DNA of 64,000 nucleotides from CAWKKW01 sp963850345 (lineage in GTDB: Bacteria; Acidobacteriota; Terriglobia; Terriglobales; Acidobacteriaceae): the NCBI GenBank assembly GCA_963850345.1, contig CAWKKW010000002.1, positions 1,054,001 through 1,118,000 on the forward strand, in the 5' to 3' direction. Position numbers and translations under genes: made by a program. Shown here piece after piece: positions 35,113-43,370 of the stretch. Each line of letters opens with the position of its first letter. Within the stretch, counting starts at the first letter, position 1. The notes under the pieces are model-generated. The model was not told where the DNA came from and searched no databases. It saw nothing but the letters and a program-made list of their open reading frames with translations.

Positions 35113-35136
35113 GTTCGGGCACCTATGCACCCGAAC
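35113..35136. terminator. Hairpin between convergent genes
   Basis: A 7-bp stem (GTTCGGG / CCCGAAC) with a 10-nt loop lies in the 86-base space between the convergent fucU and GH172 genes. It could serve either strand; no T-run is visible. Confidence 0.35.
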
Positions 35137-35171
35137 CGCATGCTTATCCTCTGTCGCGATCCGCTCGTACG

Positions 35172-36347
35172 CTATTGAGATCCGCCAGATCGAGCGATTC
35201 CCTGCCCTGCGTTTCCAGGTCCACCGGTCGGATAGATGCGCGGTAGTCGCGCATCAACTGGCGGAAGCGGCGGGAACGCCATGTGCGGTTCTGCCTGGTA
35301 CCAGTAAGCGACCGAGTAAAAGTTGTCCGAGCGATGGTTTGCGTGTCCGTGCTCTATGGTCGCGCGCAGTGATTCCGTGAACGGGATAGGCGAATCCAAG
35401 TGGAAGCGATAGACAGACGATCGCCCTCCGACGAGTTCTTCGCCTTTCACAGGCGCTCCGTAACTGGGATACGAAAATGAATGTGTTCCGAAATTCCAAG
35501 CCCCGAGAAAGTAGTCCTCCGTGCCCGTGCCGTTAATCGATGGCAGCTTCTCGCCGTCGATAAAAAACATGTCATCGCCCTCGCCCCACCAGCCATCCTG
35601 ATTCTGCAACACGGACATGGTCACACCGACATACTGACCGTGTCCCTTCGCTTCCATCCAGGTGTAATTGCCTGCCCCATCAAGGTTCGTTTTGCTATCC
35701 AGCTTCGGCACATAATTGTTCACCCAGTCGTTCGTCCAGCCCGTGTTGGGTGCTGCTTGACGGTACTGTGCATGAAAATAGAGCAGGTCGGAAGGAAGTG
35801 CAGAAGGGTAGGCCTGGTAGTCGAGATTGAAGTAGAAAGCGTCGACCTTCTCCTGACCTTGATTCGTAACTGTGATGCGGGCGTGCTTCTGGAAGGGCAT
35901 CTCGAAGAAGCAATTCATCGCCTTGTCGGAACCCACGGAGAGTGGGGTGGAGTTGTAGAGGAAATACTGACCCAGGCCTAAGCCGAAGAAATCGCCTATC
36001 GGAGCCTCTACACTCGGCTCGCTCTCGCCATCCCAGTACATCCTGAGTACCAGCTTTTTCAGATGCATCGGTTCGCGTGTCGCGATCGTGATCCAGATGT
36101 GCGTGAGAATGGCGGGTCCTGCGGCATCGAGCAAAGTGGCGGTGCCGCCAGGTGCGATCTGAATCGAATCGGCATTACCGCCCTTCCGGTCATAGCTGGA
36201 GACTCGTTTCTGCACATAGGTTCGCTGTTTCATCAGCGAAGTAAGCGATTCCTCAGCAGACAAGCTCGTCTGCGCGCGTGCACTTTGACAAATGCAGAAG
36301 AGGAGCGCCACCGTAACAGTTACGAGAACAGATTTGCGAATTGGCAT
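35172..36347 (-). CDS. DUF2961/GH172 family enzyme, second of a tandem pair
   Basis: A 391-residue exported protein with signal peptide (VTVTVALLFCICQSARA). It has the DUF2961 core, now family GH172, whose known activities are alpha-D-arabinofuranosidase and alpha-D-fructofuranosidase/difructose dianhydride I synthase. The two expected catalytic glutamates appear in WWGEGDD and TGTEDYF, 21 residues apart, the same spacing I recall for Glu270 and Glu291 of the bifidobacterial enzyme. Other family words are SYDRKGGNAD, LRMYWDG and PIGDFFG. Its ATG directly follows the stop of the upstream paralogue (TAAATG), so translation is coupled. Confidence 0.87.
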   Translation of the reverse strand: MPIRKSVLVTVTVALLFCICQSARAQTSLSAEESLTSLMKQRTYVQKRVSSYDRKGGNADSIQIAPGGTATLLDAAGPAILTHIWITIATREPMHLKKLVLRMYWDGESEPSVEAPIGDFFGLGLGQYFLYNSTPLSVGSDKAMNCFFEMPFQKHARITVTNQGQEKVDAFYFNLDYQAYPSALPSDLLYFHAQYRQAAPNTGWTNDWVNNYVPKLDSKTNLDGAGNYTWMEAKGHGQYVGVTMSVLQNQDGWWGEGDDMFFIDGEKLPSINGTGTEDYFLGAWNFGTHSFSYPSYGAPVKGEELVGGRSSVYRFHLDSPIPFTESLRATIEHGHANHRSDNFYSVAYWYQAEPHMAFPPLPPVDARLPRIYPTGGPGNAGQGIARSGGSQ

Positions 36348-37526
36348 TTAGGGCTTCCCCATCGTTGGTCCGCCAGTGTTGACCATAGCTGGTATGCGAT
36401 CGCTGACTGCAGGCAGAGGCGGACGTGAGGTATGCGTTTCTCTCTGGTACCAGTACGCAACCGAGTAGAAGTTGTCGGATCGATGGTTAGCATGGCCGTG
36501 TTCGATCGAGATCTTGAAGGATTTTGTAAACGGAACCGGAGAGTCGGTGTGAAAGCGGTAGACCATCCACTTCGCACCTCGATCGTCGCCGCCATTCACG
36601 GGGTTCCCGTATTGTTGAAACGCAAACGTGGGATGCACCGAACCGAAGGGATTGATGCCACAGTTGCCGTAACACCACGCGCCGAGAAAATAGTCTTCGG
36701 ATCCTGTACCGGTGATCGCAGGCTTGGTGTTGTCATCGACGTAAATCATCTCGTCTCCCTCACCCCACCAATCGCCCTGATTCTGCAGAACGCTTAGAGT
36801 CACTCCCACATAGTGTCCGGGTCCCTCTGCTTCCGCTATGACGTAATTGTCTTTGCCATCGAGATTTTTCTTACCGTAGACATTCGGATCGCCGTTTTGC
36901 TTCCAGTCTTCCGTCCAACCCTTGTTTGGCTGGGCCTGCCTGTACTCTGCAAAGAAATACAACATCTCCGGGGGCAAGGGGTGTCCGTATTTCTGCCAGT
37001 CGATGTTGTAGTAGAGGGCGGCCGTCGGTAGTGTTCCCTCGTTTGTAACCGTGATGCGAGCGGACTTCCGAAATGGCATGGGGAAGTAAGCGTTCAGCGC
37101 CTTCTGAGACCCAACCGAGATAGGGCCCGACTGATAAGTGAAATACTCGCCAAGTCCGAGTCCAAAGAAGTCTCCGATTGGCGTCTCAACAGCCGGCAGT
37201 TTGTCTCCGTCCCAATACATGCGCAGCACAAGAGTCTTCAGGTGGTGGCGCTCAGGAGAATCGATGGTGAACCACAAATGCGTGATGACGCCCGGGCCGC
37301 TTACCTCTCCGAGGACCCGAGTCTCACCGGGCGTGAGTGGATGCGCGCGTCCGCCGTCATCATTGCCGCCGGTCTGGTCCGACGAAGTTATTCGTTGCTG
37401 GACGTAGTCCTTCTGAATTGGCAGGGTGGCAAAATCCTGCGCCCCGACGCGAGGAACCAGCGATCCCGTTGCAACAATCGCCATCAACAACCACCGGAAG
37501 AAGCAGATTCGCTGCACTCTGTTCAA
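36348..37526 (-). CDS. DUF2961/GH172 family enzyme, first of a tandem pair
   Basis: A 392-residue exported paralogue of the next gene, with the same core (SSDQTGGNDDGGRAHPL, LRMYWDGDKLPAVETPIGDFFG) and the two glutamates in WWGEGDE and TGSEDYF, again 21 residues apart. I choose a TTG start at 37526: GAGGG lies 7 bases upstream and a clean signal peptide follows (FFRWLLMAIVATGSLVPRVGAQ). The longer reading from TTG 37574 has no ribosome site and would bury the signal peptide. A putative LacI operator lies 52 bases upstream. GH172 enzymes are exo-acting, so the pair may differ in linkage preference. Confidence 0.87.
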   Translation of the reverse strand: MNRVQRICFFRWLLMAIVATGSLVPRVGAQDFATLPIQKDYVQQRITSSDQTGGNDDGGRAHPLTPGETRVLGEVSGPGVITHLWFTIDSPERHHLKTLVLRMYWDGDKLPAVETPIGDFFGLGLGEYFTYQSGPISVGSQKALNAYFPMPFRKSARITVTNEGTLPTAALYYNIDWQKYGHPLPPEMLYFFAEYRQAQPNKGWTEDWKQNGDPNVYGKKNLDGKDNYVIAEAEGPGHYVGVTLSVLQNQGDWWGEGDEMIYVDDNTKPAITGTGSEDYFLGAWCYGNCGINPFGSVHPTFAFQQYGNPVNGGDDRGAKWMVYRFHTDSPVPFTKSFKISIEHGHANHRSDNFYSVAYWYQRETHTSRPPLPAVSDRIPAMVNTGGPTMGKP

Positions 37527-37577
37527 GATCTTGCCCTCAAGTTTGGCGTTGCCCGGAACGGCACAAGCCGCCAAGAT

Positions 37578-37590
37578 TTAAACGTTACAA
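37578..37590 (-). promoter_or_regulatory. Putative LacI-family operator upstream of the GH172 pair
   Basis: Minus-strand reading TTGTAACGTTTAA, CG-centred. It shares an identical 11-base core with the site before TonB receptor 2 and differs by one base from the site at 33360-33372. It links the GH172 pair to the LacI protein encoded 4 kb away. Confidence 0.6.
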
Positions 37591-37703
37591 GGAACCTAGA
37601 TGGACGGGCAGCGAATTGTCAATACGAGGCTCTTGCGGGCAGGCATGATGGGCTGGGGCACGGTAGCGTGCAATTCGGAACTCAAGTCCTGCCAGGGTTG
37701 CGG

Positions 37704-38390
37704 TCATCGCGCCATATGAGCCACCGGCCTGTAGGCTTCTTCTGGGATCTCTGCAAGGGTGGAATGGCCGGCCTTTTCGCCAAGTCCGTAGAATTGGCAG
37801 AAGCTCATGATGAGAGGCCTCCACTTGTCGGGATCGATGTGATTGCTACGCTGAGCGACAAAGAGCTCTGGCTCTGCGTACGCTCTCACCACTCTCATCT
37901 CGAAAGCAAGCGCAGTAGTCGGCTTGTCGGGGCGTGTGCCGAAAGGATGGGTCGCCTCCAAGACCACTTCCAGATGCACCGGGCACTCCTTCACTCGTGG
38001 AGGCCGGACCCGTTCAGATGGGAGAGCCGTCAGCCCAGCTGCCGAGAACTTCTCCTTCTCGTGTCGGTATCCCATGGCTATCTTGTGCGGTGGAACTGGA
38101 TCAGAACCCGTCAGCTTTGCCAATTTGTTGACGCTCCTGGCCATGTCGGCAGATGGCAGGTTAAGCACGGCCTCCCGTTCGCGAAGAAGGTTCCGTGCCG
38201 TGTGTCCCTTCGCGCCCAGACCCAGCATGCAATTCCAACCGAGCCACCAGACAGAAGACATGGGAGCTAAGTTAGCGGAGCCGTCCTCGTTTAACGTGCT
38301 GAGCAGAACGACCGGTGTGCCGAAGTAAAGAATCGAGGGTTCGATGGGCATATGCATACCCCAAGAATCATCGAGGTGCTCGAATCTCAC
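37704..38390 (-). CDS. Flavin reductase-like domain protein
   Basis: A 228-residue protein of the flavin-reductase-like split-barrel superfamily (FMN-binding). Visible features are TPVVLLSTLNEDGSANLAPMSS, WWLGWNCMLGLG and HIDPDKWRPLIMSFCQFYGLG. Members supply reduced flavin or modify small molecules; no partner monooxygenase is adjacent. The frame opens with GTG 38390; ATG 38357 or 38351 are possible starts and none has a strong ribosome site. The 177 bases between it and the GH172 start hold the operator described separately. It lies between two glycosidase blocks without an obvious link to them. Confidence 0.8.
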   Translation of the reverse strand: MRFEHLDDSWGMHMPIEPSILYFGTPVVLLSTLNEDGSANLAPMSSVWWLGWNCMLGLGAKGHTARNLLREREAVLNLPSADMARSVNKLAKLTGSDPVPPHKIAMGYRHEKEKFSAAGLTALPSERVRPPRVKECPVHLEVVLEATHPFGTRPDKPTTALAFEMRVVRAYAEPELFVAQRSNHIDPDKWRPLIMSFCQFYGLGEKAGHSTLAEIPEEAYRPVAHMAR

Positions 38391-38570
38391 GCTCCGTTTC
38401 TTGCTCTCAATAGCGAAATGCCGAAGCTGCTTCGCCAGCAGGATAAGTGGACGAGCGCATCGCTACATGCACGCACGATCCGACCTGCTGTTTGCGCGAT
38501 ACTGGCAGCGCGGCAACCTTCTCGAGAGCGCGTCGGCACCTTCAAGCCGCCCACGCTTCTATTCTTGAAC

Positions 38571-41276
38571 CTACTTCGATTCCTTGGTGAGGGCGTCGGC
38601 AGCGTTGCCGGCTATGATCCAACTTGCGGATCCGGCCACGACGGCTTCATCCTCGAACCAGAGGAATCCGAAGTCGTCGATGCATTCCGGAAAATCCGGC
38701 TTGATGATGATGTATCCCGGAATCACCGCTCCCGGAATGTAAGCGCTGTCGGCACGATTGTTGCTGTACGTCTTCGTCTTCGAAACCGTACCGACCCCAG
38801 CTACATAGGAAGTACTGGATACAGGGTGGGTGCCGAGAATGTAATTGACGGCGCGCAGCGTATATTCGGAACTCACAAGATCGGGAAACGCTTTGTGCAG
38901 GAAGTACATCCGGTTGGCCATGTCAACCACGGCACCCGATCCGCCCCAGGTGCTGAGGCTTGGGGGCACGCCGAAGGGCGTCGCATCCAACTGCTTATCC
39001 AGGTTCGCCATATACGACTTCACCGCTTCGCGCATTTGATCTTTTGCGCTCCCGTCCAAATAAGGCAAGGCTCGAACTGCCGTCCAACCACGAAACTCCA
39101 TCTGCTCCGGTGTGATCATCTGAGGGAACAGCTCCTTCAGACGAGACTTGTAGGGCTCGGCGCCACGCGTGGCGATGGTCAACTCCAACGCTGCAGTCCA
39201 GTCCTGCCCCACGCCAAAACCGCCGTGGCCGAAGCCGGCTGGAGGAGCAGCTGGTGCGCTCGTCGTACCAGAACTTGTCGGAGCGGCTGAGCTGCCTCGT
39301 GCGTTTCGCCTGCCTTGCGCGCCAGACGTGACACCCTGAGACGCAGCCAGCACGCCATTGGTGGGAGCACTCTCAGGAGCTCCTCCACCGAAACCGTTCT
39401 TTGGAAGCGGCGTTGGGTGAGCCTTCTCCTCATTCCAAGCTTTGATCGCGGTTTCGAGGCAGTCTTTCGCTAATGCATCGTCCCAGCCCTTCAGCACATC
39501 GGCCGATGCGGCCAGCGCAGCGATCGCATTCCATTGGAAGAACGGATTGTTCGTGGAGAAAATCCAACGATCATCCGGCTTGCCGGAGTAGTCGCCCTTC
39601 ACTTCGTTAGGACCGAGCTTCGAGTCATAGATGCGGCCGTCGGTTTTAGACGCTGCGTCGCCCAGGTGCGTATATTGGCGCAGATCCGGTTCGTGAGTGC
39701 CGCGTATCGCATGACCGATGTTGTGGAACTGCGCCAGGATGAGCAGTGCACCATGCTTGACTTGCTCGACGGTATCCGGCACGCCATCGGGACGGTGCAT
39801 CTCAACCTCACGCTTGGCTTCGTCGACCGTAAGCTCGTCGTACTTCAGATTGAATTCGCGATACGCCAAAGCCAGACTCTGAATTACGCTGAGTTGCGCT
39901 GGCTCTTCGAGGTCGAAATCGCCGGCGTCGTACCAGCCGCCTACGTTCATTCCTGGAATGTGATCGCCACCTTTATATCTCCCATCCGTCGCCGTAGCTT
40001 GATTCCAGCCGTCGAACTGCTCTCCCACGACAGGCGCCAGCCGGCCGTCATCGAGGTGCGATGCGCCATGCCACACACGGTAGGCTTCGCGAACGTAGAC
40101 GTGATCCATCTGCTCCGCAAGGTGATGGTCCAGACTGTCTTGCCAGATGTTGGCGTAAGCATCCTTCGCGATCGGGAAGGGTGCCGTACGCTGGTCTGCG
40201 TATTCGATGACGTAAAGGCCGGGGTCCTTGACCGGGGTGAAGTCGAACTTCGAATAGACATATCGCAGCCAGGGCGTTGACGACGTGATCGGTCCCTCGA
40301 AGGCTTGTTTATACGATCCATCCTCCATCAGGCGCAGCACCTTGGCAGTCTTAGGGCCGTTGTACTTCGGGTCGAGTTCGAGCACTGCCACCTTGGGAAA
40401 GTCAGGCGCATAACCCACCTGGCTGTGCGCGATCATGGGCGGGCGCGTCCAGTTTGGAATCACGTCCGGCCTGATGTGCCACACGATGGCGTCCGTCGTC
40501 TTGCCCGCAGGGATCAGCGAACGCAATACGAACCAGCCGTTCTGCGCGCGGTCACGTCCGTCGAATAGCATCAGATCGGCGGTGTCCGACTTGATGTTGA
40601 TCCGGGCCAGCGCGTCGTCGACTCCCAGGGTAATGCTCTTTCCTTCGGCGAACGGCAGCGGCTGAGTGTATCCCTTGGCCTTGTCCCAGTCCTCCAGGTA
40701 GTATGCCTTCTTCGGTTCACCGGCCACTGGCAACACCTTGACCATCGCATCGTTCGGCGTGCGCGGGATGATGCCTGCCTTGGTTCCATCTACCAGGTAA
40801 GTCTTGCCCATGTAGATCGAGGGCAGAAACTCTACGTTGAAACCCGCCCGTCCTGCGAGATTCTCGGGTAGCGGCTTGTCAAGATTGATGCTGACCTTCA
40901 CGCCGCCTGGTTCGGCCGCGACTTCGAGCGTGTAGCTGACATCGAAGGTCGGAAAAGCGAGCTTCGCCGTGAGCCGGTTGTTCGCCTTATCGGCCTCTCG
41001 CCCTTTGAGCGTTGCCACCAGGTCCCACTGCTCGGGCGTTGGCATCAGGCGCACGTCGCCATTGGTGGCGATGCGCTGGCCGTGAAGAATCATCTCCATG
41101 GCCGTATTCTTTTGATCCACGAAAACGGGATGGTACGTGCTGTCGTAGAGAAATACGCTGAAGCCTTGAGTGTCGAGGTAATTCTTGTCGGTTACCTTCA
41201 TTGCAAAATCGGCGCCGAAGAGGCTTGGGACAGAGGTCAGGGCCAGGAGGAGACACACTCGAATTCGTCTGAACAT
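38571..41276 (-). CDS. Glycoside hydrolase family 9 enzyme
   Basis: A 901-residue exported inverting glycosidase of the cellulase/xyloglucanase-type family GH9. After a signal peptide (VCLLLALTSVPSLFG) comes an N-terminal beta region and a CelD-like Ig domain (RPPMIAHSQVGYAP to VIEYADQ), then the (alpha/alpha)6 barrel. The catalytic aspartates are in GGWYDAGDFDL and the proton-donor Glu is in the C-terminal WFEDEAVVAG. A low-complexity stretch of about 70 residues rich in Gly, Ala, Pro, Ser and Thr interrupts the barrel around 39210-39420. It is monocistronic as far as can be seen; 41277-41544 upstream shows no gene. Confidence 0.9.
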   Translation of the reverse strand: MFRRIRVCLLLALTSVPSLFGADFAMKVTDKNYLDTQGFSVFLYDSTYHPVFVDQKNTAMEMILHGQRIATNGDVRLMPTPEQWDLVATLKGREADKANNRLTAKLAFPTFDVSYTLEVAAEPGGVKVSINLDKPLPENLAGRAGFNVEFLPSIYMGKTYLVDGTKAGIIPRTPNDAMVKVLPVAGEPKKAYYLEDWDKAKGYTQPLPFAEGKSITLGVDDALARINIKSDTADLMLFDGRDRAQNGWFVLRSLIPAGKTTDAIVWHIRPDVIPNWTRPPMIAHSQVGYAPDFPKVAVLELDPKYNGPKTAKVLRLMEDGSYKQAFEGPITSSTPWLRYVYSKFDFTPVKDPGLYVIEYADQRTAPFPIAKDAYANIWQDSLDHHLAEQMDHVYVREAYRVWHGASHLDDGRLAPVVGEQFDGWNQATATDGRYKGGDHIPGMNVGGWYDAGDFDLEEPAQLSVIQSLALAYREFNLKYDELTVDEAKREVEMHRPDGVPDTVEQVKHGALLILAQFHNIGHAIRGTHEPDLRQYTHLGDAASKTDGRIYDSKLGPNEVKGDYSGKPDDRWIFSTNNPFFQWNAIAALAASADVLKGWDDALAKDCLETAIKAWNEEKAHPTPLPKNGFGGGAPESAPTNGVLAASQGVTSGAQGRRNARGSSAAPTSSGTTSAPAAPPAGFGHGGFGVGQDWTAALELTIATRGAEPYKSRLKELFPQMITPEQMEFRGWTAVRALPYLDGSAKDQMREAVKSYMANLDKQLDATPFGVPPSLSTWGGSGAVVDMANRMYFLHKAFPDLVSSEYTLRAVNYILGTHPVSSTSYVAGVGTVSKTKTYSNNRADSAYIPGAVIPGYIIIKPDFPECIDDFGFLWFEDEAVVAGSASWIIAGNAADALTKESK

Positions 41277-41544
41277 AGCTTAGGGTGAAGTTGCTCCTTT
41301 GCCTCAACCTAACATGCCATGCATCTTCTTGTCGGGCAGTATGTTTCCGCGGCGGCGAGTTTCTTTAAATCCCGGGAACGAGGAGGCTTCACCGTTTTTG
41401 AAGGCCAGGGTCAGGCTCGGCCAGTTCTCTGCGCTCCCACGACCATCCAATCTACTGACTCACCCACTGGTCCTGATTCGAGCCTCGCCTGGCATTCATC
41501 AAGACATTGGTCACTCCCTCCCGAACTTACCGGGAGCAGCGTGC

Positions 41545-42609
41545 TCAGGGGATCAGGTGTGCTGTCCGCAACATCGTAAACAGGTCGAAGAAGCTGTCAT
41601 CGGTGGCCTGGTAGTCAAGAAAGCCCATTTTCCTGCTCTTGCTCATGTCGGTCATCACTTCAAAAGGACGACCGAGGTCCGCATCCGTATGCCATGCAGA
41701 GATGAGGACGTGCAGGTTCTTCTCCGCAAGCTGATGTCTTCTCGCTATGTCTTCCCAGATCGGACCAGCGTCCGCGAGCTGCTGCTGCAGAGGAGTTACC
41801 GCTGCAGGAAACGGCGCCGGTTCGATGCCGAACCAGTTGGCTATGCGCCCCCACATCCAGCTCCAGCGAAAGACGTCTCCATTCACAACATTGAAGTCCT
41901 GGTCACGCGCCGCTGGTGTGGTGGTAGCCCAAAGCAGGTGCCGAGCGAGCAGTCGTGCATCGGTCATGTCAGTTAGACCCTTCCACTGAGCTTCGCTCCC
42001 GGGGAAGATGAAGGGACGGCCGGTCTCGCGGCAGATGGAGGCGTAAACCGCCAACGTCACGCCCATGTTCATCGCGTTGCCGACTGCGTAGCCGATAATG
42101 GTGTGTGGGCGGTGCACGCTCCACCCGAAGCCATCGCGCTTCGCTGCATCAAACAGCTCATCTTCCTGCGCGTAATAGAAGTTGTCCACCTCCAGGCGGC
42201 CCTGCTCCTCACGGAAGGGGGTGGGCGGCATCTTCCCTTTTCCATAGGCTTCGAAGGGTCCGAGGTAGTGTTTGAGTCCGGTGACCAGGGCGACGTGCTC
42301 TACGGTGTTCGCCGGCGAAGTTGCCTGGAGCAGGTTGCGTACCATAGCGCCATTTACCTTGATGTTTTCTGCCTCGGTCGGCTGGCGCATCCAGGTAGTC
42401 AAGAAGATCGCATTGGGTCGAACATCTTTCAGTGCAGCCGATAAGCCTGGTGGATCCAGCAGGTCGGCCGGGACGGGCTGGATGCCGGGAACCATCGCCG
42501 GCCTCCGTGCCAATCCGAAGACGGCCCAACCATGATGACGTAGATGTTCTGCGAGGTTCCGCCCCACAATGCCGGTGGACCCTACAATCAGCGCGGTTTT
42601 TCCTATCAT
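41545..42609 (-). CDS. PRISE-type SDR oxidoreductase (progesterone 5-beta-reductase/iridoid synthase-like)
   Basis: A 354-residue NAD(P)H-dependent short-chain dehydrogenase of the atypical PRISE group, which reduces activated C=C bonds of enones. The nucleotide motif is VGSTGIVGRNLAEHL. PRISE features include NAIFLTTW, the ALVTGLKHYLGPFEAYG segment, the catalytic Tyr-containing FYYAQEDELF and the SVHRPHTIIGYAVGNAMN block. The start overlaps the VOC gene stop by four bases (ATGA), so it belongs to the RHH/VOC operon. The physiological substrate is unknown, but enone detoxification is a fair guess. Confidence 0.87.
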   Translation of the reverse strand: MIGKTALIVGSTGIVGRNLAEHLRHHGWAVFGLARRPAMVPGIQPVPADLLDPPGLSAALKDVRPNAIFLTTWMRQPTEAENIKVNGAMVRNLLQATSPANTVEHVALVTGLKHYLGPFEAYGKGKMPPTPFREEQGRLEVDNFYYAQEDELFDAAKRDGFGWSVHRPHTIIGYAVGNAMNMGVTLAVYASICRETGRPFIFPGSEAQWKGLTDMTDARLLARHLLWATTTPAARDQDFNVVNGDVFRWSWMWGRIANWFGIEPAPFPAAVTPLQQQLADAGPIWEDIARRHQLAEKNLHVLISAWHTDADLGRPFEVMTDMSKSRKMGFLDYQATDDSFFDLFTMLRTAHLIP

Positions 42610-43061
42610 CGGACGCTCCTTGGCTGCGAACGAGTATCTCGCTCAAGTCTTAGGATGAAGAACTGCGATGAAAAGGAGCCGGGTCCGGGAGGAGTTTGCG
42701 GGCTGGCGTTATTGTGCAGGTGCCAACGGTGCTTTACCGCGATATGCCGGCCATCGGGATCAGTGAGCAGCATCTGCAACGCGGGCCAGTGCTGTTGTTC
42801 GAACGGGCGGACGACACTGCCGCTTCTCGGAGGAGTGAACTGCGATGCATCCTCTACACTGACCCCCAGTGTGACCTGAAGCGGCGAGTCTTGCGGACGT
42901 TCGGCGACAAAGATGTAAGGTCCTCCTCCAGGGTGGCGCAGCCTCCCCGAATTGTGATCGGTCTCGAATTCCACTTCATAGCCCAAATCGCGCCAGAAGG
43001 CGACCGTTTTGCCCCAATTGTGCGTTTCGATCAAGATGCCATCTACACCTTTGCTCTTCAT
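42606..43061 (-). CDS. VOC-fold (glyoxalase/dioxygenase-like) protein
   Basis: A 151-residue single-unit VOC protein. It shows GVDGILIETHNWGKTVAFWRDLGYEV at the N-terminus, in which His and a later Glu could bind a metal, and an LLTDPDGRHIAVKHRW strand at the end. VOC proteins include glyoxalases, dioxygenases and antibiotic-binding proteins. It overlaps the RHH gene upstream and the PRISE gene downstream by ATGA junctions, giving a three-gene translationally coupled operon. Confidence 0.85.
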   Translation of the reverse strand: MKSKGVDGILIETHNWGKTVAFWRDLGYEVEFETDHNSGRLRHPGGGPYIFVAERPQDSPLQVTLGVSVEDASQFTPPRSGSVVRPFEQQHWPALQMLLTDPDGRHIAVKHRWHLHNNASPQTPPGPGSFSSQFFILRLERDTRSQPRSVR

Positions 43062-43219
43062 AGTTTCCTCTGCTTTCGTCCGTGATCAGCCAGGTAGGCG
43101 CGCAACGCATCCGCAACAATCGCCGACAACGAACTCTCGGTTTCCACAGCGTGATGCTTGACTTTGCGAATCAGGTCAGTCGGCAGATATACGTTGAACT
43201 GCTTCGCGTCACTCGCCAT
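43058..43219 (-). CDS. Small ribbon-helix-helix (CopG/Arc-type) regulator
   Basis: A 53-residue protein below the usual ORF-length cut. It begins MASDAKQFNVYLPTDLIRKV, a classical RHH beta-strand and first helix, and continues ETESSLSAIVADALRAYL for the second helix. It overlaps the VOC gene by ATGA. No Shine-Dalgarno sequence precedes ATG 43219, nor the in-frame ATG at 43228. A 26-bp perfect palindrome within its own promoter makes autoregulation likely. No toxin gene of the RelE/ParE type follows, so it is more likely an operon repressor than an antitoxin. Confidence 0.8.
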   Translation of the reverse strand: MASDAKQFNVYLPTDLIRKVKHHAVETESSLSAIVADALRAYLADHGRKQRKL

Positions 43220-43255
43220 GTCTAGCATATTAGAATGCTAGCATTCTAATATCAA
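43220..43255 (-). promoter_or_regulatory. Promoter with 26-bp perfect palindrome upstream of the RHH gene
   Basis: Positions 43227-43252 read the same on both strands, centred on GCTAGC (arms ATATTAGAAT). On the minus strand a -35 TTGATA (43255-43250) and -10 TAATAT (43232-43227) are 17 bases apart, so the palindrome fills the spacer. The ATG lies 7 bases beyond the -10, which predicts a leaderless mRNA. The direct word CTAGCAT occurs twice, 16 bases apart. Confidence 0.7.
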
Positions 43256-43370
43256 GGTCTCCATTACGGCGATCATAACTCGCGGTTGCGAATATCGGCA
43301 TCCATGCGTCGGAGCCGGCCATTTCGCTTCCCGAATCACAGTTTGGCCACTCTTCACAGAGCGGGTGGGT

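Noticed and set aside
43058..43219. Antitoxin of a toxin-antitoxin pair
   Set aside because: The following genes are VOC and PRISE enzymes, and no small toxin is adjacent.
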